Origin: Sanchytrium tribonematis
Lineage: Eukaryota; Sanchytriomycota; Sanchytriomycetes; Sanchytriales; Sanchytriaceae
DNA: 54,415 bases
Assembly (NCBI GenBank): GCA_018985235.1
Contig: JADGIG010000012.1
Location: 1-54,415, forward strand
Direction of reading: 5' to 3'
Shown: piece after piece, positions 45,046 to 54,415 of the stretch
Numbering within the stretch: the stretch's first letter is position 1
Layout of the letters: every line of letters starts with the position of its first letter
Notes under the pieces: generated by a model
The model's input: only the letters and a program-made list of their open reading frames with translations
The model's database searches: none
What the model was told of the DNA's origin: nothing
Made by a program: the position numbers and the translations under genes

Positions 45046-47112
45046 TTAAATGGATTGTGTAATTTCATTTTTTGGTCTCTTTTGTTGAAGAATGTCGTTC
45101 AAGTTCCAAAAATACAAAAGAAAGACTTGAAACTCAATTGGAAGATCTTCACGATTTGCTAAATTGCTGCAAGTCTTATCTAAACAATTGAATAATTTTT
45201 CTACTTCTTTACAATCGTTTATGGTTGAAACTTTGGCTCTAGAAGCCTTGGCAATATCTTCTGGTACCTTGTACTGTCCAATAATTTCTAATGTATTGGC
45301 AATATATGATTTTAATTCGTCAAAGTCAAGTAATCTCCAATAAAGAACAGAAATCTCGTAAATTTCTGGTATTGACCCTTCAACAAGAAGTGAAAAGTTC
45401 TGAAATAAATTTTTAGCAAATTTCGGGTCCTTAAAGGAAAATTTTTTCATGCTTTTTTCAAGTACTAGCACAGGAAGATTTGACAAATTCATAAGTAAAT
45501 TTAAAAGTCTTTGCTTATCTTTGGCATAAAACTTTGGTTTATCGATGAAAATGCGGAATAATCGAAAAAAGTGTTTACCCCATAACAAAGATCTGTCTGA
45601 TTTTTGCAGCAAGTCTATGGCTCTGTCTATAACTTTATAGTCTATTTCATTTTTGTTTTTAAAATGATAAACATAGAACCATTTGTCAATAATCCAAATA
45701 TAAAGTCTGATATCGCAGTCATATTCGTTGCAAAAACGCTCCACGACAGAGAGATTGGGGTGATTCGCTATTATTTGAGACATAAGTCGGCAAAATAATT
45801 TTGGTTCCAACTTTGAATTATATGGAATAGTAAACATTTTTAACAGAAAAGGATCGTTTTTTAGTAATTCTTCATGCTCTGACTTTAAAGGGATTCGTTT
45901 TATATGGCAGTATAATATTTGAGCGTCAATAGATCTTGAAATCAAAACTTTTTTTGAAATAATATTCAAAATGGAACTAACATCAGATTGTCCGAGATGC
46001 TCAACATCAACAGTCATTATCAAGTCTTTCAACGCTTCCCATTGCTGCTGCGTCTTATTTTCAGTATATACTAGTGGCACATTCAAGCTCGACTTAATTT
46101 TACTCAACTCTACAGATAAATTAATTCGAGAATTCTTGTACCAGGTCAACCCACCTTTCATAATTTGCTTCATCGCGACTTCATTGTGATACAACAAAAC
46201 AGATCGAACTTCCTTAAATGTAAGACCCTGAAAATCTCCCAATAAAGATGCCGTGCTCTTGGTAAGATTTAATTTGATGGATTCATATACGGCAATTGAT
46301 AAGAGTAGTCCAAATTTCGCTGGTTTGGCGGCTTGAAATTTGGTGATTAATTCTTTGAGCTTGTCGTATTGGTTTTTAGCCAAAAGCAAATTCGAGATGG
46401 CAGTTACGCTACCAATTGAGATAAAATTACATTTTTTTTCAAATTCTTGATAAAACTCATATGCCCGATCAGGGTCGCGCTTGTTAATGAAAAACTTCAT
46501 CATTATGGCATACGTTACATCATCTTTAATGGTGGTATCAAATAAATTAAGAGCTTTATCCAAACTTCCTAACGCTAAATAAGATTTCAACCCGATATTA
46601 TCGAGATGAGTGTCTCTTTCGAAATTAAGCTCTATAGTTGCTTTTTTGTACATTTCAAGGCATTCAGTGGGATTGCTTTTAAACAAATAATTTAGAATTT
46701 TTGAATATGCAAAAGTACTAGGACCTGGTAGGTAATTGAAAAAACCTAGAAGGTCAGAATACATTTTGTTTTTGCTTAATTGAGATAAAAAAAGTTCATA
46801 TTCTGCTATTTCAACATTAAGTTTCTCTGGCGGCAATTCATTGTTGATTATGGCCATATAGGCGAGATTGTTTCTCTTGTTAAAAGTATTTGGAAGATTT
46901 AAAATTTGGTCAATATCTTTGGTCGTCATTGCCCGAGCTCTTTCCAATAATTTGAATTTTTGTGGGGTTCTTTGATAATTTTCCAGTGGGACGCAAGCAT
47001 CAAAGAACCGCATTCCTACTTCATAATTTTGATCTAATAGATTAACACTGATTTTCCCGATTGTCCGAGGAGTTATTGTCGAATTCAATATGGATTGAAA
47101 CACCTTACTCAT
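45046..47112 (-). CDS. Helical-repeat (PPR/TPR-like) protein, probably mitochondrial (688 aa)
   Basis: A long alpha-solenoid-like protein. About residues 150-300 have repeat-like helical pairs, for example SYLALGSLDKALNLFDTTIK and MKFFINKRDPDRAYEFYQEF, spaced at roughly 30-36 residues and typical of divergent PPR/TPR motifs. The N-terminus (SKVFQSILNSTITPRTIGKI) is basic with no acidic residues, consistent with a mitochondrial presequence. Fungal mitochondrial PPR proteins of this size process or stabilise mitochondrial RNAs or regulate translation, but no orthologue can be named. It faces the PKA-R gene head-on at 47112, and the spacer to that gene's ATG is 57 bp. Confidence 0.65.
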   Translation of the reverse strand: MSKVFQSILNSTITPRTIGKISVNLLDQNYEVGMRFFDACVPLENYQRTPQKFKLLERARAMTTKDIDQILNLPNTFNKRNNLAYMAIINNELPPEKLNVEIAEYELFLSQLSKNKMYSDLLGFFNYLPGPSTFAYSKILNYLFKSNPTECLEMYKKATIELNFERDTHLDNIGLKSYLALGSLDKALNLFDTTIKDDVTYAIMMKFFINKRDPDRAYEFYQEFEKKCNFISIGSVTAISNLLLAKNQYDKLKELITKFQAAKPAKFGLLLSIAVYESIKLNLTKSTASLLGDFQGLTFKEVRSVLLYHNEVAMKQIMKGGLTWYKNSRINLSVELSKIKSSLNVPLVYTENKTQQQWEALKDLIMTVDVEHLGQSDVSSILNIISKKVLISRSIDAQILYCHIKRIPLKSEHEELLKNDPFLLKMFTIPYNSKLEPKLFCRLMSQIIANHPNLSVVERFCNEYDCDIRLYIWIIDKWFYVYHFKNKNEIDYKVIDRAIDLLQKSDRSLLWGKHFFRLFRIFIDKPKFYAKDKQRLLNLLMNLSNLPVLVLEKSMKKFSFKDPKFAKNLFQNFSLLVEGSIPEIYEISVLYWRLLDFDELKSYIANTLEIIGQYKVPEDIAKASRAKVSTINDCKEVEKLFNCLDKTCSNLANREDLPIEFQVFLLYFWNLNDILQQKRPKNEITQSI

Positions 47113-47169
47113 GTTTTGCTCCTGAACTTTCCCATTTTTCGGAGATTATTTGAAACACTTTCCTTGAGA

Positions 47170-48292
47170 ATGGATTTGGATATTCCAGAAAATTTGACTC
47201 CAGTATTGAGAAAACTAGTCCAAGAAATATTGGTTAACCAACCTTCAGATATTGTCCAATTTTGTGCGGATTATTTTAATGGTCTTTTGCGAGAGCAAAG
47301 ACAAGGAAAATTTGAAAATAAGATTGAAGCTCCCCAGCAGCAAGAGGATGACTTGATGGATGAATTTGAAAGTGATGATGATATTGCAGATGATGAGCCA
47401 CCAGTGCAAGTGTCTAGGGGTCGTAGGGTAAGTGTCAGTGCAGAAAGTATGCAGCCTGAAACAAATTTCGAAAAAATAATTATTCCTAAATCAGATCAAC
47501 AAAAAGCAAGACTTGCAGAAAGTGTGCAACAAAATTTTTTGTTTAGAAATTTAGACGAGGATCAATCTAGAGATGTCATCAATGCTATGGAAGAGAGAAT
47601 TGTCAAGCCTGAGGAAGTAATTATACGACAGGGTGATGAAGGCGACTTTTTTTATGTCGTAGAGTCTGGAAAATATGATATATTTGTAAACAAAAATGGA
47701 ACCCCTGTAAAAGTAGTAGAGATTGGTGCAGGTGGAAGTTTTGGAGAATTGGCGCTGATGTATAATGCAACTCGTGCAGCTACTGTTGTGGCAACCTCTC
47801 CTGGTGTTCTCTGGGCACTTGATCGGGTCACATTTAGAAGAATTTTAATGGATAATACCTCCAAAAAGAGAAAACTGTATGAGTCCTTTTTAGAGGAGGT
47901 ACCCTTACTACATTCCTTGGAAGTTTATGAAAGACACAAAATTGCGGACACACTAGAAACTGTATCTTTTCAAGACGGAGATACAGTCATAAAGCAAGGC
48001 GATATTGGCGATTCCTTTTACATCATAGAAGAAGGCGAAGCTGTCGTAACGAAAGTTGACGCACATAATACCACACATGTTGTGCGAAATTTGAAAAAAG
48101 GAGACTATTTTGGTGGTAGTTTTTACTTACAAAGAAATGGCACTTCTCACAGATCAACCTCGTTTGGCAACAATCACTGCAAAAGGCAGAATCAAATGTG
48201 CTACCATGGGTAAAAAGACCTTTCAAAGATTGCTTGGGCCTCTAACTGACTTAATGAAACGCCATTCGGCAAGTTATGAACAAGTTCCTTAG
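47170..48292 (+). CDS. cAMP-dependent protein kinase regulatory subunit, type II-like, one 19-nt intron
   Basis: Inhibits the PKA catalytic subunit until cAMP binds. Coding is 47170-48115 joined to 48135-48292, 367 aa. The RII-type dimerisation/docking domain is at the start (NLTPVLRKLVQEILVNQPSD). An acidic linker carries the inhibitor site RGRRVSVSAES, a type II substrate sequence. Two cyclic-nucleotide domains follow. The first has FGELALMYNATRAATV with the phosphate-binding arginine. The second, after splicing, has FGEMALLTDQPRLATITA, also intact. Unspliced, the second pocket would be lost. A longer frame 5' of 47170 exists but overlaps the divergent gene and looks like a shadow. Confidence 0.95.
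48116..48134 (+). other. 19-nt intron in PKA regulatory subunit gene
   Basis: Sequence gtagtttttacttacaaag; final ten bases acttacaaag. It splits the second phosphate-binding cassette, and splicing restores GDYFGEMALLTDQPR. Confidence 0.9.
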
Positions 48293-48327
48293 AGTTTTAA
48301 TAAATTATTCCGTGATTTTTGAAACAT

Positions 48328-49338
48328 ATGGGTAACAATGCTGCTATGATCTGGTCTGTCACGTTCTTAGGCAGTCTAGTACTATTCATTGCCTTGCTGT
48401 TGAATCCTTTTACGTCCTGGTTTGCATTGTTACTGAGCTTGTGGTGTTACATTGACAAAACACCAAGCAGAGGAGGATACCAACACGGTTTTCGAAGAAA
48501 GTTGTCCAATTGGGTGCGCAAATTGCCTGTCTGGCAAGCATTTCGTAGCTATTTTCCATCCAAAATTATAATCAAGGGAAAACTTGAGAAAGATGGCAAA
48601 TACTTATTGTCGTTTCATCCACATGGTATTATCGGACTTGGAGTATTTACTCAATTTGTATATGATTTTACGCATTTGCAATCTCTTCCACGCATAAGAC
48701 CAGCAACATTGAATTTGAACCTTAAAATACCTTTCCTGCGACATTTGGCTCTTTTAAATGGTTTTATTTCCTGTGACTATGACAGTATGAAATACGTCTT
48801 AGATGGAAAAAATCTTGACAAAGGAGAAATTCAAGAATCAGTCTTGTTGGTGACTGGTGGCGGATACGAAGCGGAGTTTACCAAAGCCAAAACGGTCACA
48901 GTTGCCATTAACAACAAAAATGGATTTATTAGACTCTGTATGGAAACGGGCTCCAAATTAGTTCCTGTTATATCTTTAGGAGAATGCGATACTTTTTATA
49001 TTGTTCGAGAAGAAAGTCAGAAGACCTTATTTCAAAAGTATAGTTTTGCATTGTTGAAAAAAATTCAACCTTTGTTGCGAAAATACTTCGGCATGTCATT
49101 TCTATATTTTTATGGAGATCCAGTATTTAGTTTTCTCCCTTTTCCATTGAATTTGCCCATCATTCCTCGAAAAGTACCTATCACTGTTGTAATAGGTGAA
49201 CCGATATCAGTGCCTCAAACTTCAGATCCAACAAAACAACAAATTGACATGGTGAAAGAAGAATTCCGTAGACAGGTACGTGCCTTAGTCGCTGAGTATG
49301 GTGAACCCCATGGAATTAAAAAAGTGAATTTTCAATAA
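48328..49338 (+). CDS. Diacylglycerol acyltransferase DGAT2-type (336 aa)
   Basis: Makes triacylglycerol from diacylglycerol and acyl-CoA at the ER and lipid droplets; related members make wax or monoacylglycerol products. The N-terminus has a hydrophobic hairpin (SVTFLGSLVLFIALLLNPFT and WFALLLSLWCYI), as in DGAT2 membrane insertion. The acyltransferase core has the HPHG motif (LSFHPHGIIGLGVF), RHLALLNGFISCDYDSMKY, LLVTGGGYEAE and KNGFIRLCMETGSKLVPV, then FYGDPV and a proline-containing loop. Length is typical. The first ATG is 48328. Indicates that the organism stores neutral lipid. TAA lies inside AATAAA. Confidence 0.9.
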   Translation: MGNNAAMIWSVTFLGSLVLFIALLLNPFTSWFALLLSLWCYIDKTPSRGGYQHGFRRKLSNWVRKLPVWQAFRSYFPSKIIIKGKLEKDGKYLLSFHPHGIIGLGVFTQFVYDFTHLQSLPRIRPATLNLNLKIPFLRHLALLNGFISCDYDSMKYVLDGKNLDKGEIQESVLLVTGGGYEAEFTKAKTVTVAINNKNGFIRLCMETGSKLVPVISLGECDTFYIVREESQKTLFQKYSFALLKKIQPLLRKYFGMSFLYFYGDPVFSFLPFPLNLPIIPRKVPITVVIGEPISVPQTSDPTKQQIDMVKEEFRRQVRALVAEYGEPHGIKKVNFQ

Positions 49339-49385
49339 ATGGAATTCCTAAAGATTCTGATAAAACTCGTTTCAAATTTTGATTA

Positions 49386-50536
49386 ATGCTCAAAGTTTAT
49401 AATAGAAGCTTAGAAATTATAAATGGAAAAGGCGTCTATTTATTTGATAATAACCAAAAGAGATACCTCGATTTTACTAGTGGAATAGCCGTTTGCTCTT
49501 TAGGACATGGGGATACAGAAATTGCCAAGGTTTTGTTCGACCAAGCCGGTAAACTTTCACACGTTTCTAATTTGTTTTTAAACGAGCCTGCCAAAAAACT
49601 TGCAAAGGTTCTCAAAGTAGAAAGCAAAATGGATTCATGCTTCTTTTCAAATTCAGGAACAGAAGCCAACGAAGCAGCACTTAAATTTGCCAGGAAACAT
49701 GGACATTCCATTCATCGAAAGAAGACTAACATAGTAGCTTTTGCTGGAGGCTTTCATGGCAGAACGTTTGGAAGCTTATCCGCCACGATGACTCCAAAAT
49801 ACAAGAAACACTTTAAACCAACAGTTCCCGGATTTCAGTGCTTTCAGTATAATAATACTGATATAATAGATTTTGGAATAGACGAAAATACTTGCGCTGT
49901 AATAATTGAACCTATTCAAGGTGAAGGAGGTGTTACGCCGGCAACATCTGATTTTTTAAAGAAAATAAGACAGGCTTGTACGCAACACAATGCCATATTA
50001 ATTTTTGATGAGATTCAATGTGGGTTAGCTAGGACTGGAAAGTTGTTTTGCAAACAACATTATGACATACAGCCCGATATTTTGACCATTGCAAAGCCAC
50101 TAGGGTAAACTTACATTTACGTAGAAATGGATTTCCTATAGGCGCAACTTTAGTGAATTCCCAGATATCGAGTATAATGGAGGTAGGGGACCACGGAACT
50201 ACCTTTGGGGGCAGTCCTCTAGCTTGTGCAGTAGGATTGCACTGTTTCAAAAGATTGAATGACACAAATTTATTGAAAAAAGTCAACTCAAATTCTGAAT
50301 TTCTGTTGAAAGAAATATCTAGCTGGGAACACCCAAAAATTAAAGAAATTCGAGGAAAGGGATTGCTACTAGGCATTGAATATGTAGAAGATCCAAAAGA
50401 AGTTATTGAAAAGGCGCAGAGAAAGGGACTTTTACTGGTCGGCGCAGGTAAAAATACTATTCGAATTATTCCACCGCTTATTATTAGTGAGGATGAGATA
50501 AAAGAAGGTTTAGGTATACTCAGGAGTTGTCTCTAA
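49386..50536 (+). CDS. ARG8: Acetylornithine aminotransferase (ArgD/ARG8 type), one 20-nt intron
   Basis: PLP enzyme of arginine/ornithine synthesis: N-acetylglutamate semialdehyde plus glutamate gives N-acetylornithine plus 2-oxoglutarate. Coding is 49386-50104 joined to 50125-50536, 376 aa. Motifs: GIAVCSLGHGDTEIAKV, FFSNSGTEANEAALKFARK, AFAGGFHGRTFGSLS, VIIEPIQGEGGVTPA, LIFDEIQCGLARTGK, and IAKPLGNGFPIGATLVN with the PLP lysine just before the splice, then GDHGTTFGGSPLACAVG. Ornithine aminotransferase is less likely, given GDHGTTFGG. Fungal ARG8 is mitochondrial, but here the protein starts directly at the enzyme with only MLKVYNRSLEI, so a presequence is missing or very short. Confidence 0.93.
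50105..50124 (+). other. 20-nt intron in acetylornithine aminotransferase gene
   Basis: Sequence gtaaacttacatttacgtag; final ten bases atttacgtag. It is one base longer than the other seven introns. Splicing restores KPLGNGFPIGATLVN, the conserved segment after the PLP lysine. Confidence 0.9.
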
Positions 50537-50551
50537 TGTACATTTATTAAA

Positions 50552-53500
50552 TCACTTCTTCAAAACTGCCTTTGCTCTGGTCTTGGCGGAATCTGCAACA
50601 TGTTCTGCCTTCTTCTTTGCGACTTCAGCCTTATTTTTGACTTGTCCAATCTTGACACTGATAGGACTCTCAGGGGCACGCCCACCAGAATCAATTTGTC
50701 GTTGTCGTTGCTTTTGTTTGTACATTTTTCTAGTTTGTGTACAAGTTACAATTAAAGCACTAGATACTGCCAAAATGATCACCACAGCAACAGCTATGGT
50801 AAGGCCACCCAGTTTGTCATGAGTAAGCTCATTGCTCTTGTCAGTGTCATTTCTCTTAAACGAATTGCTAGAAGTGTAATACAAAAGTCCTGCGCCCAAT
50901 GCTAATACAGCAGCGGCATCACAGAATGTTTCCACCATATTTAAGTGCTGTTCTTTATATGGTCTGTAATGTATTATCGCAACAAGGTATAATGTTAAAC
51001 AAACTTGAACTGCTATCGCTTGAATTCCAATATAATTCGCAAAGAAAACATTTGTCAAAATAACAAAAAGCTTTAAAAATAATTGGACAGGAATAAAAAT
51101 ATCCAGACCAGGCTTAAAATTGTTGTGACTTCCAGTCAAAATCTTATTGCTAACATATCTGCAGTTTTCCCAAGCCTTAGTTTTAAATTTCTTTTGCTCT
51201 TTAGTGACAAAAAAGAATACATAAATGACTGGTATACCCAATATGTAGAAGATCAAACTCAAAACACCAATTGGTAAATGGGCATACCAAGTCAAATTAT
51301 AGCACTCTACATCAGGGGCCTGTACTAAAAAGTATTTTGTGGTATCACCGTACTGGATTTTACGGCATGAGAAATACGATATTCCCATATTAGCAATGTT
51401 AACATATAACAGAGTAACTGCAATGTAATTCATTTTCAAACCAAGATACAAATTATCCATAAATTTTTCACGAGGGTAACTCCAATTGACTACAAAATTG
51501 ATTTTTGTAAATTTTTGAAGCTGTGGTAGTCTGGTTGGGATTGGAGTTTTCAATAAAAGCTTTTTGATGAAACCAAAAATTGTGAAAATTGGATATTTAA
51601 AATGAGGACTGAGCCATATTGGAAAAGTCACAAAAATTGCCAAAAATATGAGCGGAATCACAAAAATACTGATAAATTTGTCATAATAACTGACAGCTCC
51701 ACCAGAAAGACACTCGGGTGCAGTGACATCCAATGAAAATGACAAATTTCCAAAAAAACTCAAGACTCCTGACAAAAGGGGTGGCCATTGAAGTTCCATA
51801 TTATTCATAATATACAAGTACTGTCCGAAATTGATCAAAATAGTGATAGCTGCCAAACTGACTCCTTTCCTTAATAAATAGAATATGACTAATCCCAAAA
51901 ATATAATCACAATAACCATGATTGCAATCATTTCCTGTCTTGTATTTTTACATTTAGTACACTTCAGTCCACTTCGATAGTAGCCCGGAGTGCAAGTGCT
52001 ACACCTATCACCAGTATATCCAATTGTGCAATTTCCATTTGCGCATGACTCTTCTGGTGTACATTGCTAGATTAGTAGAAATTACGAGAAAAGTTCCAGT
52101 AAATGCATCGAATTTCCAACCGTCTTGAGCAACAGGCATTAATGCGCCTGAATCATCACATGCAGCACCATCTGGGCATTTTTCACAAGCTCTATAAATA
52201 TAATCTGATTTCAACTTATTGACAAAATATTTTCTTTTATAAACATTTGGAAAAAAGCCAGGATCGCAGTCCAAAGTAAGCTGCATTTCACAAGTAGAAT
52301 TAACACCATCTACAAATAATCCAAAAGTCAAGCTTCCTAATATGTTAGTACTATTGTCAATCGTAGAATTGATAAAATAGTAAAAGTCATTCATAGAATC
52401 GTTTTTCAAATTAACCATTCCATCTACAAGTCCCTCATTGTTGTAGATTCCACCAATGGATGGGCTATGTGATACCTTTGCTTTTAAAGAATAAGGCATA
52501 AAATTGTAAATTCTATTGGGATCTGAAACTTTAATGTCTCTAAATATGTTAAATTTTCGAAACAAACAGTCACCAATGCAATCTAGCGAATAATTACTAC
52601 TTACAGCAACTGGTCCGCAATTTATAATAGTTGGTTGAATATTTTTAGGATTGATATCCAATGAATAAGTAAATAAACTATTTGTGAAACCATCATTAGC
52701 CTCAGCCAAAATATCGAATGAACCCTCCATCAATTCTGGAATCTTAAAATAGAGAAATCCATTGTATTTGGTTTCCAAATGTCTTGTTTCATTGATGGGC
52801 TGTAATTTACCATCAAGTAAATTTTTACCTGCAGTAGTTCGTAGATCATAAGGAACATCACTAACATACCATTTAAAATTTTGAATAGCATTAGGATCAA
52901 CAAATTGATCTAATGGGCTTAAAAATGTGAGATTTAAATTGAATTGATCCAAGTCCAGATCAACAAACGCATTTTGAATTTGGACCTCCCAGTAAGTTGT
53001 TCCTTCTGATATAGTTTCATTTTTCGTCAAACGAGGCACACGATTACCAAATTGCAAGTTGCTGATTTGAGTTGTCAAATTTCCAAGTTTTAGAAAAGTT
53101 TTAAATTCGCAAAAATTCTCGCCTTTCAGCATATTGGGCAAGACAATTGTGATACTATTATCAGTCCATATACAAGATTGTTTTTGAGTCTGGCAATCTA
53201 ATGTCACATTGTAATTTTTGCACAGAAACACTATTTCTCTTCGATCCATTGATCTTTCTATTTGATCTCCAAATCCTTTTCCATTAATTTGCAGCTTGTT
53301 TCCTTCAACAAACACAGGAGTTTTACTCAGATATCGACTAAGAGTTTTCACAGAAGACTGTGTAATGTATTGAATATTTGTAAATATCATTTTGTTGTAA
53401 GCATAAAATAGATTTTTTGAAGTCAAATTCATGACATGCACTTTTTCACCCATTTGGACAACATCCACAATATCAATTCTAGAGCCATACAGTCTAGGAA

Positions 53501-54415
53501 CATTAAAGTACAAAAATTCATTGGTATTTTTACAACTATCAGCAGGAATGCTGTATAATTTTTGCCCGTCAACCTGAACATGCACAATAAATGTTTGTTG
53601 ATTAAACTGCTCTCCACACGCTGGATTTTTACTCGTACTGTATCCCAAATTAATAAATTCTATCACATACAAATTTCGAGTCGCATCAGCAACTGAAAAT
53701 ATCGAGTTTCTAACTTTTTGTGTGATTGGAATTGCATTCGTAATGTATCCATCAACAAATGTCCATTTTTTAACATTAAGCAGTCCAACAGGAAGAATGT
53801 CATGTCCAATAGTTAGCTGTAAATTGTAATTATCAAAGGCACAAGCATCCTCAACAAGTGGCAAATGAAACGATAATTCATTATTTTCCCATTTCAAAGA
53901 TTGGCCACTGCTTATTAAATATGAAGCATTGATTCCCAAATTTCTAGAGTCTATTAAGCTGAAATTTGTTCCAAAATTTTGACCCGTAATTGTCAAAATG
54001 AATGAGCCAGTGATACATGGATAGTCTTGAGCCAAAAACGAATTTAAAGAAATAGTTTCATTCTTGTATTTTGCAAATCCACCCGTCAGTATTGGTGATC
54101 TTTGAGTTAATTTAGTAGGCTCCAAAGTTGCATCCAAAATAAATCCAGTCATTCCAGTTGAAGATGCTAGATCTGTGTTGAAAAAGTATTGCAAATCAAC
54201 TAGTTGTAAATTACCAGTGGCATACGGAAGATATCCATATCCATTCAAATTGTTGCAAAATTGAATTGGAATTTTGAATGGGTTGATTAAATCGCCCTGA
54301 ATGGTTGCTGTTACATTAAATGGTAGAGACAAGTCATTTTGACACTGAGTAGGACTCAAAAACCATTCTGAAGTAATATTGACTCTGGAATGTGTTGAGT
54401 TGTATGTGATAGAAT
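50552..54415 (-). CDS. Very large multi-pass membrane protein with Cys-rich ectodomain, partial at its N-terminus
   Basis: Exon 1 (visible part) is 54415-52086 and exon 2 is 52066-50552; about 1280 aa are visible and the frame continues past the right edge. The long N-terminal part is a beta-rich, heavily N-glycosylated ectodomain (many N-x-S/T). It then has a cysteine-rich module CEKCPDGAACDDSG and, after splicing, CTPEESCANGNCTIGYTGDR with CSTCTPGYYRSGLKCTKCK, resembling GCC2/GCC3 or EGF-like modules. Seven or eight hydrophobic spans follow, then a basic Lys/Ala-rich cytoplasmic tail. This layout is known from uncharacterised TRP/polycystin-like and receptor-like families of protists and chytrids. 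A surface sensor or channel is plausible but not shown. Confidence 0.8.
52067..52085 (-). other. 19-nt intron in the large membrane protein gene
   Basis: Minus-strand gtaatttctactaatctag; final ten bases actaatctag, with an ACTAAT branch-like sequence. Splicing joins the GTFL end to QCTPEESCANGNC, completing the cysteine-rich module before the membrane spans. Confidence 0.87.

Noticed and set aside
47095-47169. Upstream extension of the PKA regulatory subunit
   Set aside because: It overlaps the start of the divergent gene, and the docking domain begins right after the ATG at 47170.
1-54415. tRNA, snRNA and rRNA genes
   Set aside because: I looked through the intergenic gaps by eye for B-box-like GGTTCGA sequences and stem patterns and saw none; a covariance-model scan is the proper test.

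Overview
The window is a gene-dense, AT-rich stretch of a eukaryotic nuclear genome. It carries about 45 protein-coding genes on both strands with intergenic gaps mostly below 200 bp. I saw no tRNA, rRNA, CRISPR array or intact transposon. The genes are standard nuclear-eukaryote parts: proteasome alpha subunit, ARP5, CWC22, MED22-like and Mis18-like proteins, IRE1, PKA regulatory subunit, NBP35, BCS1, EXO1, a beta-karyopherin, DGAT2 and a mitochondrial L24. A PacC-type zinc-finger protein, acetylornithine aminotransferase and a fused leucine-pathway protein favour an early-branching relative of fungi (chytrid, aphelid or Cryptomycota grade). That placement is inference; no marker here is decisive.

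The most striking feature is splicing. Eight genes are cut by introns of only 19 nt (seven cases) or 20 nt (one case), deduced from breaks inside conserved protein motifs. All eight start with GTA and end with one ten-base block of pattern [AT][CT]T[AT]A[CT]N[AT]AG, which looks like a branch site fused to the 3' splice site. Removing each intron exactly restores a conserved family motif.

Layout: 1-2503 is a decayed or unrecognised region with broken frames. 2504-7592 holds a large unknown protein, a tiny membrane ORF, proteasome alpha-6 and a PAN/apple-like membrane protein. 7608-12462 holds glutamate decarboxylase, Mis18-like, MED22-like, a SETD4-like methyltransferase and UDP-glucose dehydrogenase; the last two overlap tail to tail by 58 bp. 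12764-14799 holds three NDUFA4/MLRQ-like small proteins around a GT31 glycosyltransferase. 14878-25202 is rich in lineage-specific genes plus HDDC2-like, AAA ATPase, CWC22 and zinc-finger genes. 25509-30594 holds a GT-B glycosyltransferase, the IPMDH-IPMI fusion and uL24m. 31162-38961 holds IRE1, a bHLH factor, ARP5, NBP35 and an RRM protein. 39038-50536 holds BCS1, a karyopherin, EXO1, a cis-prenyltransferase, a helical-repeat protein, PKA-R, DGAT2 and ArgD/ARG8. 50552 to the right edge is one very large membrane protein, incomplete at its N-terminus.

Functional links: UDP-glucose dehydrogenase, the GT31 enzyme and the dolichol-type prenyltransferase fit secretory glycan synthesis, which IRE1 would monitor. 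The leucine fusion and ArgD/ARG8 indicate some retained amino-acid synthesis. BCS1, uL24m and the MLRQ-like proteins indicate a respiring mitochondrion. Compaction is visible in overlapping convergent genes and in stop codons that lie inside or next to AATAAA polyadenylation signals.
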